Below are positions 1-13,278 of a DNA stretch of 64,000 nt, in pieces. The translations under genes and the position numbers were made by a program. This stretch comes from Panulirus ornatus (taxonomy: Eukaryota > Arthropoda > Malacostraca > Decapoda > Palinuridae). The notes under the pieces are model-generated. The model ran no database searches. It saw nothing but the letters and a program-made list of their open reading frames with translations, and was not told where the DNA came from. Each line of letters starts with the position of its first letter. The first letter of the stretch is position 1. The stretch spans positions 22,184,940-22,248,939 of the forward strand of contig NC_092270.1 in NCBI RefSeq assembly GCF_036320965.1. Reading direction: 5' to 3'.

Positions 1-90
1 AAATGGGGAAGGGACGGGAGAAATGTATTGGAAGAGATTCGTAACAATGAAAGCTTGGATAAGATAAATGCAGCAAGCAACTGTATGACA

Positions 91-240
91 GTGATACAGT
101 AGGAGGGTCCTGCTGTATTGATTCTAGCAGTGATACAGTAGGAGGGTCCTGCTGTATTGATTCTAGCAGTGATACAGTAGGAGGGTCCTGCTGTAATTGA
201 TTCTAGCAGTGATACAGAAGGAGAATCCTTCTGTACTGAT
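91..240. repeat. 39-bp minisatellite, about 3.8 copies
   Basis: Tandem unit of 39 bp starting gtgatacagtaggagggtc at 91, 130 and 169 (third copy 40 bp), with a diverged fourth copy from 209 to 240. No coding signal. Confidence 0.9.
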
Positions 241-270
241 CATCTTTGTCCTTGTTAACGAGCAACGCCT

Positions 271-819
271 GTGTTCTCCACCATCAACCACTGCTGTGTT
301 CTCCACCATCAACCACTGCTGTGTTCTACACCATCGATCACTGCTGTGTTCTCCACCATCAACCACTGCTGTGTTCTCCACCATCAACCACTGCTGTGTT
401 CTCCACCATCAACCACTGCTGTGTTCTCCACCATCAACCACTGCTGTGTTCTCCACCATCAACCACTGTTGTGTTCTCCACCATCAACCACTGCTGTGTT
501 CTCCACCATCAACCACTGCTGTGTTCTACACCATCAACCACTGCTGTGTTCTCCACCATCAACCACTGCTGTGTTCTACACCATCGATCACTGTTGTGTT
601 CTACACCATCAACCACTGCTGTGTTCTCCACCATCAATCACTGTTGTGTTCTACACCATCGATCACTGTTGTGTTCTGTACCATCGATCACTGTTGTGTT
701 CTACACCATCGATCACTGTTGTGTTCTACACCATCGATCACTGTTGTGTTCTACACCATCAACCACTGCTGTGTTCTACAACATCGATCACTGTTGTGTT
801 CTGTACCATCAATCACTGA
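271..819. repeat. 25-bp minisatellite, about 22 copies
   Basis: Unit of 25 bp beginning gtgttctccaccatcaac. Because 25 is not a multiple of 3 and the unit has no stop in any forward frame, all three plus frames stay open (182-238 codons), which explains the long overlapping ORFs here without a gene. Two sequence variants exist: a caaccactgctg type dominating the left half and a cgatcactgttg type clustering from about 570 rightwards. Confidence 0.97.
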
Positions 820-1342
820 TGATGCATCAGCTCATCTGGGGGGGAAAGAACAGACAGTGAGAACAAAGTTGAAGAACAGACCTGAACAAGTCCTGGGTCA
901 GGGGGAAGAATGAGGGTCAAGATCCCTCTCCCATGACCTCGTCGATACCAGTTTATTCCAGCAGGTAATCATGGTTCTAATGGCAGCCCTGGTCTCCGAC
1001 AGGCCAGTTGCGGAAGGCGTTCGCTAGACTGTCAGCCTAAGAGATGACGATGGATGGTCTTTGAAGTTGAGGGGCCTGCAGGAGCCGCAGGCCCTGTGGC
1101 TGGCCTTGTCTGAAGGGCGGAGCTGTAGCTCAGGCAAGACCAGTAGGTGGTTAGACCTAATGTTGTTGGTTATTCTGGCCGGAGTTTTGGCTCCTCTGGG
1201 ATCACCATGATGAGTTCTGGCCACATCGCTGCCTCATGGTATGGCTTCCTAGTGAGCGACATGGCGCGACCATAACATACCTCGGTCATGGCCAACTCCT
1301 GAGGAACGACTTCTAATACAATCTTGTCTCAATATTCCCTTA
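820..1342. other. Unassigned sequence between arrays
   Basis: No tandem repeat, RNA gene or recognisable coding segment seen. Short open frames here lack any feature that would support a gene. Confidence 0.5.
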
Positions 1343-1470
1343 CAACAGCACTGGACCTTATCCATCCCACAGCACTGGACCTTATCCATCCCACAGCACT
1401 GGACCCTATCCAGCCAACAGCGGTGGACCCTATCCATCCAATAGCACCTGACCCTATCCATCCAAACCAC
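1343..1470. repeat. 24-bp minisatellite, about 5 diverged copies
   Basis: Unit of 24 bp beginning acagcactggaccttatcc, with substitutions accumulating towards the right end. Confidence 0.85.
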
Positions 1471-1550
1471 TGGGTAACTAACCATCAACTACAAAGTAGA
1501 AATAAGAACCTGACCTCCACCTCACACTTGAGTGTCTTATACTTACAGAT

Positions 1551-1663
1551 CCCTCCCACCACACACCCACCACACACCCACCACCATACCCACCACCATA
1601 CCCACCACCATACCCACCACACACCCACCATACACCCACCACACACCCACCACCATACCCACA
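1551..1663. repeat. CCACCA/CACACC-rich simple repeat
   Basis: Low-complexity stretch built from ccaccacaca and ccaccatac words. It is pyrimidine-plus-A only on the plus strand. Overlapping ORFs in several frames are composition artefacts. Confidence 0.85.
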
Positions 1664-1739
1664 AACACGACACGTACAAGACAGACAGACGCACAACACT
1701 TAAACAGACAAGCAAATAAACAACCGTCCTCCCCACACA

Positions 1740-2106
1740 GTCTTGCCCACCACTCCACCCACCCTGTATGTGGTCTTGCCCACCACTCCACCCAACCTGT
1801 ATGTGGTCTTGCCCACCACTCCACCCAACCTGTATGTGGTCTTGCCCACCACTCCACCCAACCTGTATGTGGTCTTGCCCACCACTCCACCCACCCTGTA
1901 TGTGGTCTTGCCCACCACTCCACCCAACCTGTATGTGGTCTTGCCCACCACTCCACCCAACCTGTATGTGGTCTTGCCCACCACTCCACCCAACCTGTAT
2001 GTGATCTTGCCCACCACTCCACCCAACCTGTATGTGGTCTTGCCCACCACTCCACCCAACCTGTATGTGGTCTTGCCCACCACTCCACCCAACCTGTATG
2101 TGGTCT
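1740..2106. repeat. 33-bp minisatellite, 11 copies
   Basis: Unit of 33 bp beginning tcttgcccaccactccac. The period is divisible by 3, so frames without a stop in the unit stay open through the whole array on both strands. Only a few substitutions (caaccc/caccc, tgtgg/tgtga) separate copies. Confidence 0.97.
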
Positions 2107-4596
2107 TAGAATTGTCATGAACTCCTGACGAAGGTTTATGAGATGATCTTCGTGGTGCTTATATCCTAATCTTGATGGATTAAACGACCTAGGTTCCCCA
2201 AGGCACCAATTGACAAACCTATCTGAAACGACACTCCCCAGGAATGTACGAGTTATACATTTTTTCTTCTGCATTCTAAAGGGAGAGAACACTTTCACAC
2301 AACATCACCACACTTCGTGACCTGCAAGCCCGTCCGGTGGATGTAGTCTGCTTCCTGAGCGCTGCAGAAGCACCATAGACAGAGTATCTGAAGTAGGAAA
2401 GTAAGGTAATGCATTTCAGCATGATCAAGTCTGAACTGATTTATGTTTAAGATCAGTACAGTTGTATTATTAGTCCCTAGAAAGAAGAGCCTGTAATGTT
2501 TAACGTTGCAGATAACAGTCGAACATTGACTTAATATTCTCGAAGGGAATATCAGACGAGGTGAAATGAGCCACTCCATACGCGCTCACACCACTGTTTC
2601 TGGTGGTGAAGTTCTTCTGCTGAGAAGTGACAATATAGCAGATACTTTCTGACCGACGATATTGCTGATGTCTTGAGTTTGCGCCCTTAGTCGTAGATCA
2701 AATGGGAAACTCCTATTGATCTCTTCATATCTTACTACATCAAGTGTTAGAATATCTACGAATATGATGTTAGTATATAATGGAAGTTCACAGAAGATAT
2801 GACTCGACTGTGAATCCTCTACGAGGCAAGTGGAAGCTGTGATGATCATTGTGAACTGAGGAAGTTTTGCTGTCGTGTAGAACACATGTCTGGTCTTACT
2901 GACGGGAGAAGAGTCAAGAAAAAGTTCTCTTTTAATGACCCACTAGTGTACGTTCCTTCTTTGTCTTCTATTTTCATTTCTTATATTCATCTTGCGAAGA
3001 TAAAGGATAATCAAGACTCCTTTAAGAGTAGGTTTCGGTTTTATATTGTTCAGTTCGTACATATCCTGTATGTGGTGACTCGAACCGATCATGCATCTTG
3101 CATTCCCTCGCTGGGTCACTGTCCTGATGCTCTGCAATGTGTAATGACGGGCTTATGTTAGTCTGGCTTCCGTGCGTCGATAAAGCTAATATATGTAGTG
3201 CAGTTGGTAGCCAGGACACGCGAGGTGTGAAACACCATCCGAGACTTTGATCCTGTGTCATCTGGTGGGATGCCAGACTTCGTCTTCTGTGTCGGGGAAT
3301 CACCGGAGATCCGACTACGGAGGATAAGCGCCCCACAAAAAAAAACCCAGAGCCCCGGGTGAGTCCTATGCCAAGATGGCATTGCTTGCTGGACCTCCAG
3401 ACGCGACCAGCGCTCGCCAAGGGTCACGTTCCAGTGACGATGGAGGAGGTATTGCGAGGCACAGCGGCTCTCAGACCTGGGGACACACCTGCAGAAGTGT
3501 GGCTACACGTTTCCTCAGGTGTGGTGTGTAGGTCCGCTCATGACCAACACATCAGTATATTCTCCACGTTATATTTTTCGTCTACCTGCTCACCATCATC
3601 GTCTTACTGAGCTAGAGTTAGAAACAGAGGGCAAAGCCTTCGAGTGAAGAGCTTCCCTTAGTTCCTCCTGCTATTCCTACTTTTAGAATGTGATAATACA
3701 GTAGAGAGGGATTTTTATGTCCCCCTTCCTTTGCCGAACTTAGGTACCTTTTAAGACACACAGGAGGTAGTACGTGGGTGGTGACACTTCCCTCTCCCAC
3801 AGAGATAGAATTTGTACATAAAATACAAACAATTTCTATCCTTTTTATCTTTCTGTTCTAAATCATATAAATTTCTGTTTCAGAAAGATGAAGAATGTAC
3901 GTCTTTGTTTGTTTGTTCCAAACCCTTCACCTGTGTTAGTGTTTCCTACAGTGAAGTGGAATACGACCTTTCAGCTAATGTTTCCTACAGTGAAATGGAA
4001 CTCCAGACAGTGACTGGCACGGTGGAAGATATAACTGCTATTGTACGTATGGTTTACTAGCGAAGTTAAGAACCATAATTCGAGTGAAATCCATCTCAAT
4101 AATTCGACGATAATTTCAAGATCTTATATCTTGATATCTCAGGGTCATGATAACAGTTATCTCTGGGGAGCTGGGCGCCTCACGTGCCACCAATGAAGGC
4201 CAGACGGACGGAGGAATATGTCCAGCTTGTCATATGACCCCAGAGCGTCGGTGACACCGACCCAGGAGGATGTATTACATGTCGCAGTTGACCACATGGT
4301 GAGGGGGAGACCCGACCTTCCACCACACGCGCCACGAGACACGCTGGGAAAGCCCATAGTTTTGACAAGGTTTGACTAAGGTCTTTCCCAAGTGTTTGTG
4401 GACCTCTCGGGTCTCCTCTGATGTCTACGTACGTCCCAGTAGCTCACCAGGTATACCAGCAGCTTCCCTGGTATACCTGCGACATGGGAACCATACACAA
4501 GGTCACCTGTTATACCTGGTGTATGATACAAAAACTATACAGACCATACAAGAATGTTTCTCAGTAAGTCTGATGAATGAAAGGTATACTCTAAGC
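2107..4596. other. 2.5 kb of mostly single-copy-looking sequence
   Basis: No tandem array. A nine-A run lies near 3330-3340. A short direct duplication (gtttcctacagtgaa followed by tggaa) occurs at about 3941 and 3982. An 83-codon plus frame at 3359-3610 has moderate GC but no recognised domain. Two degenerate gtatacc-containing words lie around 4440-4530, just before the 41-bp array. I see no gene I can defend. Confidence 0.45.
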
Positions 4597-5375
4597 TCCC
4601 CTGGTATGCTTGGGTCACGAAGACCATCCAGATATACTCCCCTGGTATGCTTGGGTCACAAAGACCATTCAGATATACTCCCCTGGTATGCTTGGGTCAC
4701 AAAGACCATACAGATATACTCCTCTGGTATGCTTGGGTCACAAAGACCATACAGATATACCCCTCTGGTATGCTTGGGTCACAAAGACCATACCGATATA
4801 CTCCTCTGGTATGCTTGGGTCACGAAGACCATTCTGATATACTCCTCTGGTATGCTTGGGTCACAAAGACCATTCAGATATACTCCCCTGGTATGCTTGG
4901 GTCACAAAGACCATACACATATACTCCCCTGGTATGCTTGGGTCACGAAGACCATTCTGATATACTCCTCTGGTATGCTTGGGTCACGAAGACCATTCTG
5001 ATATACTCCTCTGGTATGCTTGTGTCACAAAGACCATACAGATATACTCCCCTGGTATGCTTGGGTCACAAAGACCATACAGATATACTCCTCTGGTATG
5101 CTTGGGCCACAAAGACCATCCAGATATACTCCTCTGGTATGCTTGGGTCACAAAGACCATACAGATATACTCCCCTGGTATGCTTGGGTCACAAAGACCA
5201 TCCAGATATACTCCTCTGGTATGCTTGGGTCACAAAGACCATCCAGATATACTCCTCTGGTATGCTTGGGTCCCAAAGACCATCCAGATATACTCCTCTG
5301 GTATGCTTGGGTCACAAAGACCATACAGATATACTCCTCTGGTATGCTTGGGTCACAAGGACCATATCGAGTTCT
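4597..5375. repeat. 41-bp minisatellite, about 19 copies
   Basis: Unit of 41 bp; tatgcttgggtcacaaag recurs every 41 bases (for example 4646 and 4687). A 41-bp period cycles through all three frames, giving overlapping plus-strand ORFs of up to 278 codons with no biological support. Variation sits mainly at cataca/catcca/cattca and cccctgg/cctctgg. Confidence 0.97.
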
Positions 5376-6287
5376 TCCTGGCATATCACTGATGGAAGTT
5401 ATCAAAATCTTCTTATCATTTCATTCAAAAGCGCGTTATCAAATCCACCTTTTGTACCATACACAGATGAGCAGTGTGGGTGATATTCCTTGACCTGTGT
5501 TATATATAAACGTTACCTGAGGAGAAGAGGAGTATTGCGTTACTGCAGGAGTCACACTGGGGAGATAACTCGGGGAGACAATGCTGAGTAAGGGCGAATG
5601 CGCCGTGGGAAGCCAGGGAGGTTATGGGATCTTGTTTACCTGGTGGAACTTTAGTGGACGGCGAGGACAAGCTAGTGCAAGAACAGGTTGTTGATGTACA
5701 TTATCTTCCATATCAAAGAATCAAGATGTCATGGTAACCTATGGGTCGTGATACAGATATCTATTGACCTTATTATGACCTTAAATGTACATCATTATCC
5801 CTCGGGAGGTAACAGTTCTGCCTTATGGTCAAGAAAATACAAAAATATCCACTTGTGACCCCACTGGACCAGCCAGCCTGACCCCACGCTACAGGTCTAA
5901 TTGCTCACCAGTGGTGACCCCACTGGAACAGCCTCGTCACACACCAGAGGTCATCAGAATATGGGGTCAATAACCTTAATGTGATTATGTAAATCAAACC
6001 AGTTGTTTAAATATATTCCTGTTTTATGATGAAGAAGCAGAGGCATTTACAGAAATCATAACGTAAATGAGTAAAACATTTACATAAAACAGTAACAAGC
6101 GATGATTGAGTTAGTAAAAGATATATTACAGATACCTGACCATGTATGAGGGATCTGTCCATGCAATGAGCCCCATGAATTGTTGATGGGGTTGTGGTCA
6201 ATAACGTATGTGTCAGTTCGAGTAATTTGCATTGCTGATTGACCAACATAACATCGGTAATTTCAAGGTAACGAGCACAAACATTTC
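5376..6287. other. Unassigned sequence
   Basis: A loose duplication of gaccccactgga occurs near 5857 and 5916. A TATA-like tatatataa lies near 5500 but no gene follows it. Otherwise nothing recognised. Confidence 0.45.
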
Positions 6288-6953
6288 GAAGTAAATGAAG
6301 CAAAATAGAGAAAAGTAGTTTAGAGAGAAGTGGTGAAGGAATCGTCTTGGCTCTGACCTGCGAAGTAAATGAAGCAAAATAGAGAAAAGTAGTTTAGAGA
6401 GAAGTGGTGAAGGAATCGTCTTGGCTCTGACCTGCGAAGTAAATGAAGCAAAATAGAGAAAAGTAGTTTAGAGAGAAGTGGTGAAGGAATCGTCTTGGCT
6501 CTGACCTGCGAAGTAAATGAAGCAAAATAGAGAAAAGTAGTTTAGAGAGAAGTGGTGAAGGAATCGTCTTGGCTCTGACCTGCGAAGTAAATGAAGCAAA
6601 ATAGAGAAAAGTAGTTTAGAGAGAAGTGGTGAAGGAATCGTCTTGGCTCTGACCTGCGAAGTAAATGAAGCAAAATAGAGAAAAGTAGTTTAGAGAGAAG
6701 TGGTGAAGGAATCGTCTTGGCTCTGACCTGCGAAGTAAATGAAGCAAAATAGAGAAAAGTAGTTTAGAGAGAAGTGGTGAAGGAATCGTCTTGGCTCTGA
6801 CCTGCGAAGTAAATGAAGCAAAATAGAGAAAAGTAGTTTAGAGAGAAGTGGTGAAGGAATCGTCTTGGCTCTGACCTGCGAAGTAAATGAAGCAAAATAG
6901 AGAAAAGTAGTTTAGAGAGAAGTGGTGAAGGAATCGTCTTGGCTCTGACCTGC
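6288..6953. repeat. 74-bp tandem repeat, 9 apparently identical copies
   Basis: Unit of 74 bp beginning gaagtaaatgaagcaaaat, repeated from 6288 to 6953 (9 x 74 = 666 bp exactly). I see no substitution between copies, unlike most other arrays in the window, which points to recent amplification or local homogenisation. Confidence 0.97.
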
Positions 6954-7489
6954 ACATGAAGAAGTTTCTGTTCCTTAGGAAGTTCCTCTCTCACAAGAAG
7001 CAAAACATAACATGACAAGTAAGATATAAGTTTCTATGTATGGATCGATCATAGCCGCTAACGCTGATGGGTATATGAATCTTTCATCAAAATGTCTTTG
7101 AGGAAACTTGTTCCATCATTATAAAATTCGGTAATAAAGTGATCTCGCCAGTTTCAGTAAGTACATGACGGCCTCTGTAAATGATTGAGTATGATTCTTA
7201 ATTCGTTACTGATGACATTGTAATATTATCACCTCTATAACAGGTGACAACAGCGATGTTGTAACAAAACACTAACCATTGATTCCATCACTAATCCGTA
7301 AGTCAACCTGGATTCATATGCTTGACTTTGTCATATACTTGACTGATTAATTCAGTGTCATATTTCCATGATCCATAGTTCGAGATAGTGACATAGATAG
7401 TAATAAAATTAATCAAATATAAGCATAATGTATCTGATTAAAACTAATATAAAGTTGATAAAGACTAATATAAGCTATTCAGACTGATA
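6954..7489. other. AT-rich unassigned sequence
   Basis: AT-rich, with repeated short words such as actaatataa at about 7443 and 7466. No gene or element recognised. Confidence 0.45.
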
Positions 7490-7746
7490 ATGTGGCCAGG
7501 GCTGGGGTCTGTGGCCAAGGCTGGGGGTCTGTGGCTAGGGCTGGGGTCTGTGGCCAAGGCTGGGGGTCTGTGGCTAGGGCTGGGGTCTGTGGCCAGGGCT
7601 GGGGTTTGTGGCCAGGGCTGGGGGTCTGTGGCTAGGGCTGGGATCTGTGGCCAGGGCTGGGGTTTGTAGCCAGGGCTGGGGGTCTGTGACCAAGGCTGGG
7701 GCCTGTGGTCAGGGCCGGGGGCTGTGGTCAGGGTGGGGTCCGTGGT
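7490..7746. repeat. 19-20-bp G-rich minisatellite, about 13 copies
   Basis: Unit beginning tggccagggctggggtctg, alternating between 19- and 20-bp forms (gggg or ggggg, ccaagg or ccaggg). The plus strand carries a G4-G5 run in every unit. Confidence 0.93.
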
Positions 7747-7805
7747 TTCCGTCATCTTATACTGATCCATTACCAACGGTACACTTGTAATGATTCTAGT
7801 AACCC

Positions 7806-8852
7806 AGGGAAGAGCCTTCTGCTGTACTATCCTGTCTCCATCTATAGTGGTGGGTGGGGAGGAGCCTTCTGCTGTACTATCCTGTCTCCATCTATAGTGG
7901 TGGGTGGGGAGGAGCCTTCTGCTGTACTATCCTGTCTCCATCTATAGTGGTGGGTGGGGAGGAGCCTTCTGCTGTACTATCCTGTCTCCATCTATAGTGG
8001 TGGGTGGGGAGGAGCCTTCTGCTGTACTATCCTGTCTCCATCTATAGTGGTGGGTGGGGAGGAGCCTTCTGCTGTACTATCCTGTCTCCATCTATAGTGG
8101 TGGGTGGGGGAGGAGTCTTCTCCTGTACTATCCTGTCTCCATCTATAGTGGTGGGTGGGGAGGAGCCTTCTGCTGTACTATCCTGTCTCCATCTATAGTG
8201 GTGGGTGGGGAGGAGCCTTCTGCTGTACTATCCTGTCTCCATCTATAGTGGTGGGTGGGGAGGAGCCTTCTGCTGTACTATCCTGTCTCCATCTATAGTG
8301 GTGGGTGGGGAGGAGCCTTCTGCTGTACTATCCTGTCTCCATCTATAGTGGTGGGTGGGGGAGGAGCCTTCTGCTGTACTATCCTGTCTCCATCTATAGT
8401 GGTGGGTGGGGAGGAGCCTTCTGCTATACTATCCTGTCTCCATGTATAGTGGTGGGTGGGGAGGAGCCTTCTGCTATACTATCCTGTCTCCATCTATAGT
8501 GGTGGGTGGGGAGGAGCCTTCTGCTGTACTATCCTGTCACCATCTATAGTGGTGGGTGGGGGAGGAGCCTTCTGCTGTACTATCCTGTCTCCATCTATAG
8601 TGGTGGGTGGGGAGGAGCCTTCTGCTGTACTATCCTGTCTCCATCTATAGTGGTGGGTGGGGAGGAGCCTTCTGCTGTACTATCCTGTCTCCATCTATAG
8701 TGGTGGGTGGGGAGGAGCCTTCTGCTATACTATCCTGTCTCCATCTATAGTGGTGGGTGGGGGAGGAGCCTTCTGCTATACTATCCTGTCTCCATCTATA
8801 GTGGTGGGTGGGGGAGGAGCTTTCTGCTGTACTATCCTGTCTCCATCTACCT
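7806..8852 (+). repeat. 50-bp minisatellite, array 1 (about 21 copies)
   Basis: Unit of 50 bp beginning gaggagccttctgctgtac; some units carry one extra G (51 bp). The same family, reverse-complemented, forms the array at 32105-32852. The 51-bp variants are spaced at 251, 201 and 201 bp, indicating a higher-order organisation of 5- and 4-unit blocks. ORFs of 64 codons that recur at these spacings are by-products. Confidence 0.98.
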
Positions 8853-8961
8853 AGACTAGGAGTGTCAGATACTATTACTATCCTCCAGTAGATAACCTCG
8901 ATATAAATCACCTAGTCTTCTGTCATCTGTCGTTCTCATGTAAACAATGTTGTTGTCTATA

Positions 8962-9062
8962 AGATGTCTATGTTCATATCTGAGATATCTATGTTCATAT
9001 CTGAGATATCTATGTTCATATCTGAGACATCTATGTTCACATCTGAGATATCTGTGTTCATT
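8962..9062. repeat. 21-bp minisatellite, about 5 copies
   Basis: Unit of 21 bp beginning tctatgttcatatctgag, with a few substitutions. Confidence 0.9.
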
Positions 9063-9156
9063 TCTCTCCAGTCTTTCTCTGGTGCTCAGTATCTTTTATC
9101 TCTAATTTGCTCACTTTTACGGTGTTTGATCTCTCTTGTCTCTTTAGAGCTAACTT

Positions 9157-9841
<685 letters not shown>

Positions 9842-10028
9842 GAAGATATACCAGGTAGAGATATATAGCTGGTCCTATAATTTAGATAATCATATACCAG
9901 GAAGATATATTGCTGGTCCTATAATCTAGATAACCATATACCAGGAAGATATATAGCTGGTCTTATGGTTTAGATAGCAACATACGAAGAAGATATATTG
10001 CTGGTCTTATAATCTAGATAACCATATA
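9842..10028. repeat. About 45-bp tandem repeat, 4 diverged copies
   Basis: Word ataccagg...agatatat...gctggtcctataat recurs about every 45 bp, four times, with frequent substitutions, so it is older than the neighbouring arrays. Confidence 0.85.
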
Positions 10029-10657
10029 GCATAGGTTATGCTTCTTTCTATTTTCAAATCCAAACTCCCGGATTCTAAGCCGCGAGAAATAGTTATTTGA
10101 GAAGTTCAGATGTTGTTTGCGGATGGAACTACGTCTTCTATTGGTCGTCCGCCTCATTCCTGGATTTGGTAGTCAACTATACAATTCTGTGACCACTCCT
10201 GTGGAGGTGAGGGCCAGCATTTAGCCTCTGTGGACCACAACTGGTCATTCGGTTGTGGAGTGCACAACTAAACTTACTTTTACAACGCCTGAACTTACTT
10301 ATCTTGGGGTCTAAAGCGACAGAGTTGCGGAAGAAATGACTGGTTCCAACTGGCTTGTTTCCTGCGCTAAACTATTCATGGTGAATAAAAATGGCAAGTT
10401 TCATAGCAAGCTGGAGCGGGGTCAAGCAAAGTAGAGAGGAGATCATGCTGTTTGGAGAAGGGAAATTTTTACGTGCAATTGAGCTGAACTTCACCAGTCT
10501 CATTCCAGACAAAACGTGGAGACACATCAGTATATGTAGGTCACTTTATGTACCATGCAGATGTGTCTTACATCGAAGTTGAGGAAGGAAGACAGCAAAC
10601 ATGGATGCAAGTGTTTACATCAGGGTCGGAGCAAGAGCGCAAGTGTCTATGAACTTT
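10029..10657. other. Unassigned sequence with one short open frame
   Basis: A 63-codon plus frame (10391-10582, ATG start) has a mixed, non-repetitive composition but no domain I can name. No splice or promoter support. Probably chance. Confidence 0.35.
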
Positions 10658-10763
10658 GGGTCTGACTGACCAGTCCTCTGGGTCTGACTGACCAATCCTC
10701 TGGGTCTGACTGACCAGTCCTCTGGGTCTGACTGACCAGTCCTCTGGGTCTGACTGACCTCTG
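10658..10763. repeat. 22-bp minisatellite, about 5 copies
   Basis: Unit of 22 bp beginning gggtctgactgaccagtc at 10658, 10680, 10702, 10724 and 10746. Confidence 0.93.
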
Positions 10764-11769
10764 CTTACATACTTACAGATAATAATGAACTTCATCGTGA
10801 GAGCTGTTGTCAGCGAGGTTGAAATATGAGTAAATGTATTCTCCACTGATTATAATTGCATAGGATAACATTATGTGTAATGAGGAGGGAAATATAAGCA
10901 TACAAGTGAGGTCAGCCTTAATGATGGAGTAGGAGGTGCCCTTCGGCAATATACATTAGAGAAGCTTTTACCACAGAAAACACTCCATGCAGCTGAGAGG
11001 CATCGGTTTTATTCTAGAACATAAAATTCCTAGGACAGATGAGTACAGACAGATCAAGGACGAACGAGGTAGAACGAAAGATAAGTATGATACAGAGATA
11101 TGTGTGTGAATACGTTGACAGGATGAGCTCATACTTTCCTGGGATGACTTGATGTTAAGGTTCAACCAAGGCCATCAGTGAGGTAGAGTGAGTTACAGAA
11201 TGAGTGTGCACACTCACTCATGAACACAACACACTTAGAAAATGGTACGAGAGTGAACAACTCTCTCACGTGAGACAAATTACTTGATGAAATGGCTAAG
11301 AATAATCCATACACTCAGAGGTTGATCATATTTCCCTGGTGTGGCTCAGAGTTGAGAAGTGATTATAATCGAACTGAAACGTTACTACGGTTACAATAAA
11401 TATAAAGAAAACGAAACAGGGGAGTACGTATATCATAATGGGTCCTAGGATGAAAATGAAAGAATATCTTACGTAAATACTTGATGTGTGGGTCTGTTAA
11501 TGAAGGAGACCTGCAGGAGGCGTGAGTGAATGCTGATGAGCTAAGCAAGATAGTGAAGCAACCATAATGAATATACGTCAGTTAAAGTCAGTAAACAAGG
11601 AAGAAATTTATGAGTCTTATATAAGCTGGTGGAGTCTGAGCACCTGAAGTGGGGGTTCACTGTAATGTCCAGAGGCTATCCCTCCTCAAGCAGACAACCT
11701 GGCTCCATTTTCGTTGCTCCTACGTAGAGTGTGTCAAGGGGAGATGTGCAGGGAAAAGAGGAGAAAAAC
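10764..11769. other. 1 kb of unassigned sequence
   Basis: No tandem array, transposon or RNA feature recognised. Short minus frames are unsupported. Confidence 0.45.
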
Positions 11770-11869
11770 TATTATAATGATAATGACAATAACAATGAAA
11801 AGAATGATGACAATAATAACAATTATAATGATAATGATAATAATAATGATAATAATAATAATAATAATG

Positions 11870-11912
<43 letters not shown>

Positions 11913-11965
11913 TAATAATAATAATAATAATAATAATGATAATAATAATAATAATAATGATGATA

Positions 11966-12038
<73 letters not shown>

Positions 12039-12119
12039 TAATAATAATAATAATGATGAGAATAATTATAAATAATGATAATAATTCTAATAATGATAAT
12101 AATGATAATAGTAATAACA

Positions 12120-12151
<32 letters not shown>

Positions 12152-12192
12152 GATAATAATAATAACAATGATAATGATAATAATGATAATAG
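11770..12192. repeat. (AAT)n / (GATAAT)n microsatellite block, about 420 bp
   Basis: Imperfect AAT trinucleotide tract interrupted by gat and aac words. Poly-Ile or poly-Asn ORFs over it are artefacts. Confidence 0.98.
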
Positions 12193-12452
12193 ATCCTCAA
12201 TATTGACCAACATGTTTGGAGTAAGACAGATGCCAGTGCGTATCACCTCGCATGAACAGATCAAAAAATAAATGAGAAAAAGAATTTCACCTGTAGGTTG
12301 GCTGCTTCCATCTCTCATCTTTACCCACCAATGTTGAATATCAGTCTTAATGTTCCCCCACACCCCCCCCCCAACCCCCCCAGCCCACCTCTGCCTATTA
12401 CATATTGATGCCCATCACTCAGTAAGGCCCAGGGATGGTAGCATGGCTTGTT
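12193..12452. other. Flank with C-run
   Basis: Contains a C-rich stretch at about 12356-12381 (runs of 6-9 C). Nothing else recognised. Confidence 0.6.
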
Positions 12453-12612
12453 TTACTGGTCTGGTGCAGGTGTGGGCAGGCCATGCGCTCTGGCCCAGCC
12501 CATGTACGTGATTCCAATTGCACGACCCCGGATCTTGGGGTATAGGTCAAGCCACATGACGTGGGCAGAGACCATGGTTATGACGGGCCCTTTAACATGT
12601 ACACAGACCAAC
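12453..12612 (-). CDS. Possible exon fragment, unrecognised protein
   Basis: The minus strand is open from about 12612 to a TAA at 12453-12455 and reads through a non-repetitive stretch of about 50 codons with strongly G/C-biased third positions, unlike the surrounding AT-rich DNA. Residues include SAHVMWLDLYP and GRAIGITYMGW. I do not recognise the family. Upstream on this strand the frame runs into a (CA)n-like tract, so any true 5' boundary would have to be a splice acceptor; aag just before ggcccg is only a weak candidate. It could be a terminal exon, a retro-copy remnant or chance. Confidence 0.25.
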
Positions 12613-13036
<424 letters not shown>

Positions 13037-13199
13037 CACGCTAACCCCGCTGCATTAATTACCTTGCTGTCACATTATAATTATCAAACATATCCTGGAA
13101 AAAATATCTGAAAAGATATGAATATGATATCAATCATGTTTTGTGTACAGATAAGTGTTTAATTCGACTATAGACTGAAAAACATAACTTAGTATCATA

Positions 13200-13201
<2 letters not shown>

Positions 13202-13276
<75 letters not shown>
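13202..13276. repeat. (TA)n microsatellite, about 75 bp
   Basis: Uninterrupted TA dinucleotides immediately before a dispersed-repeat fragment. Confidence 0.99.

Positions 13277-13278
<2 letters not shown>

Noticed and set aside
197..913. Cys/His-rich 182-238-residue ORFs
   Set aside because: Three-frame reading of a 25-bp minisatellite; the regular Cys/His spacing imitates a zinc-binding protein but is present in all frames.
3022..3610. Overlapping 80-130-codon frames on both strands
   Set aside because: Non-repetitive, but no domain, no clear start context, and opposite-strand frames overlap; not enough to call a gene.
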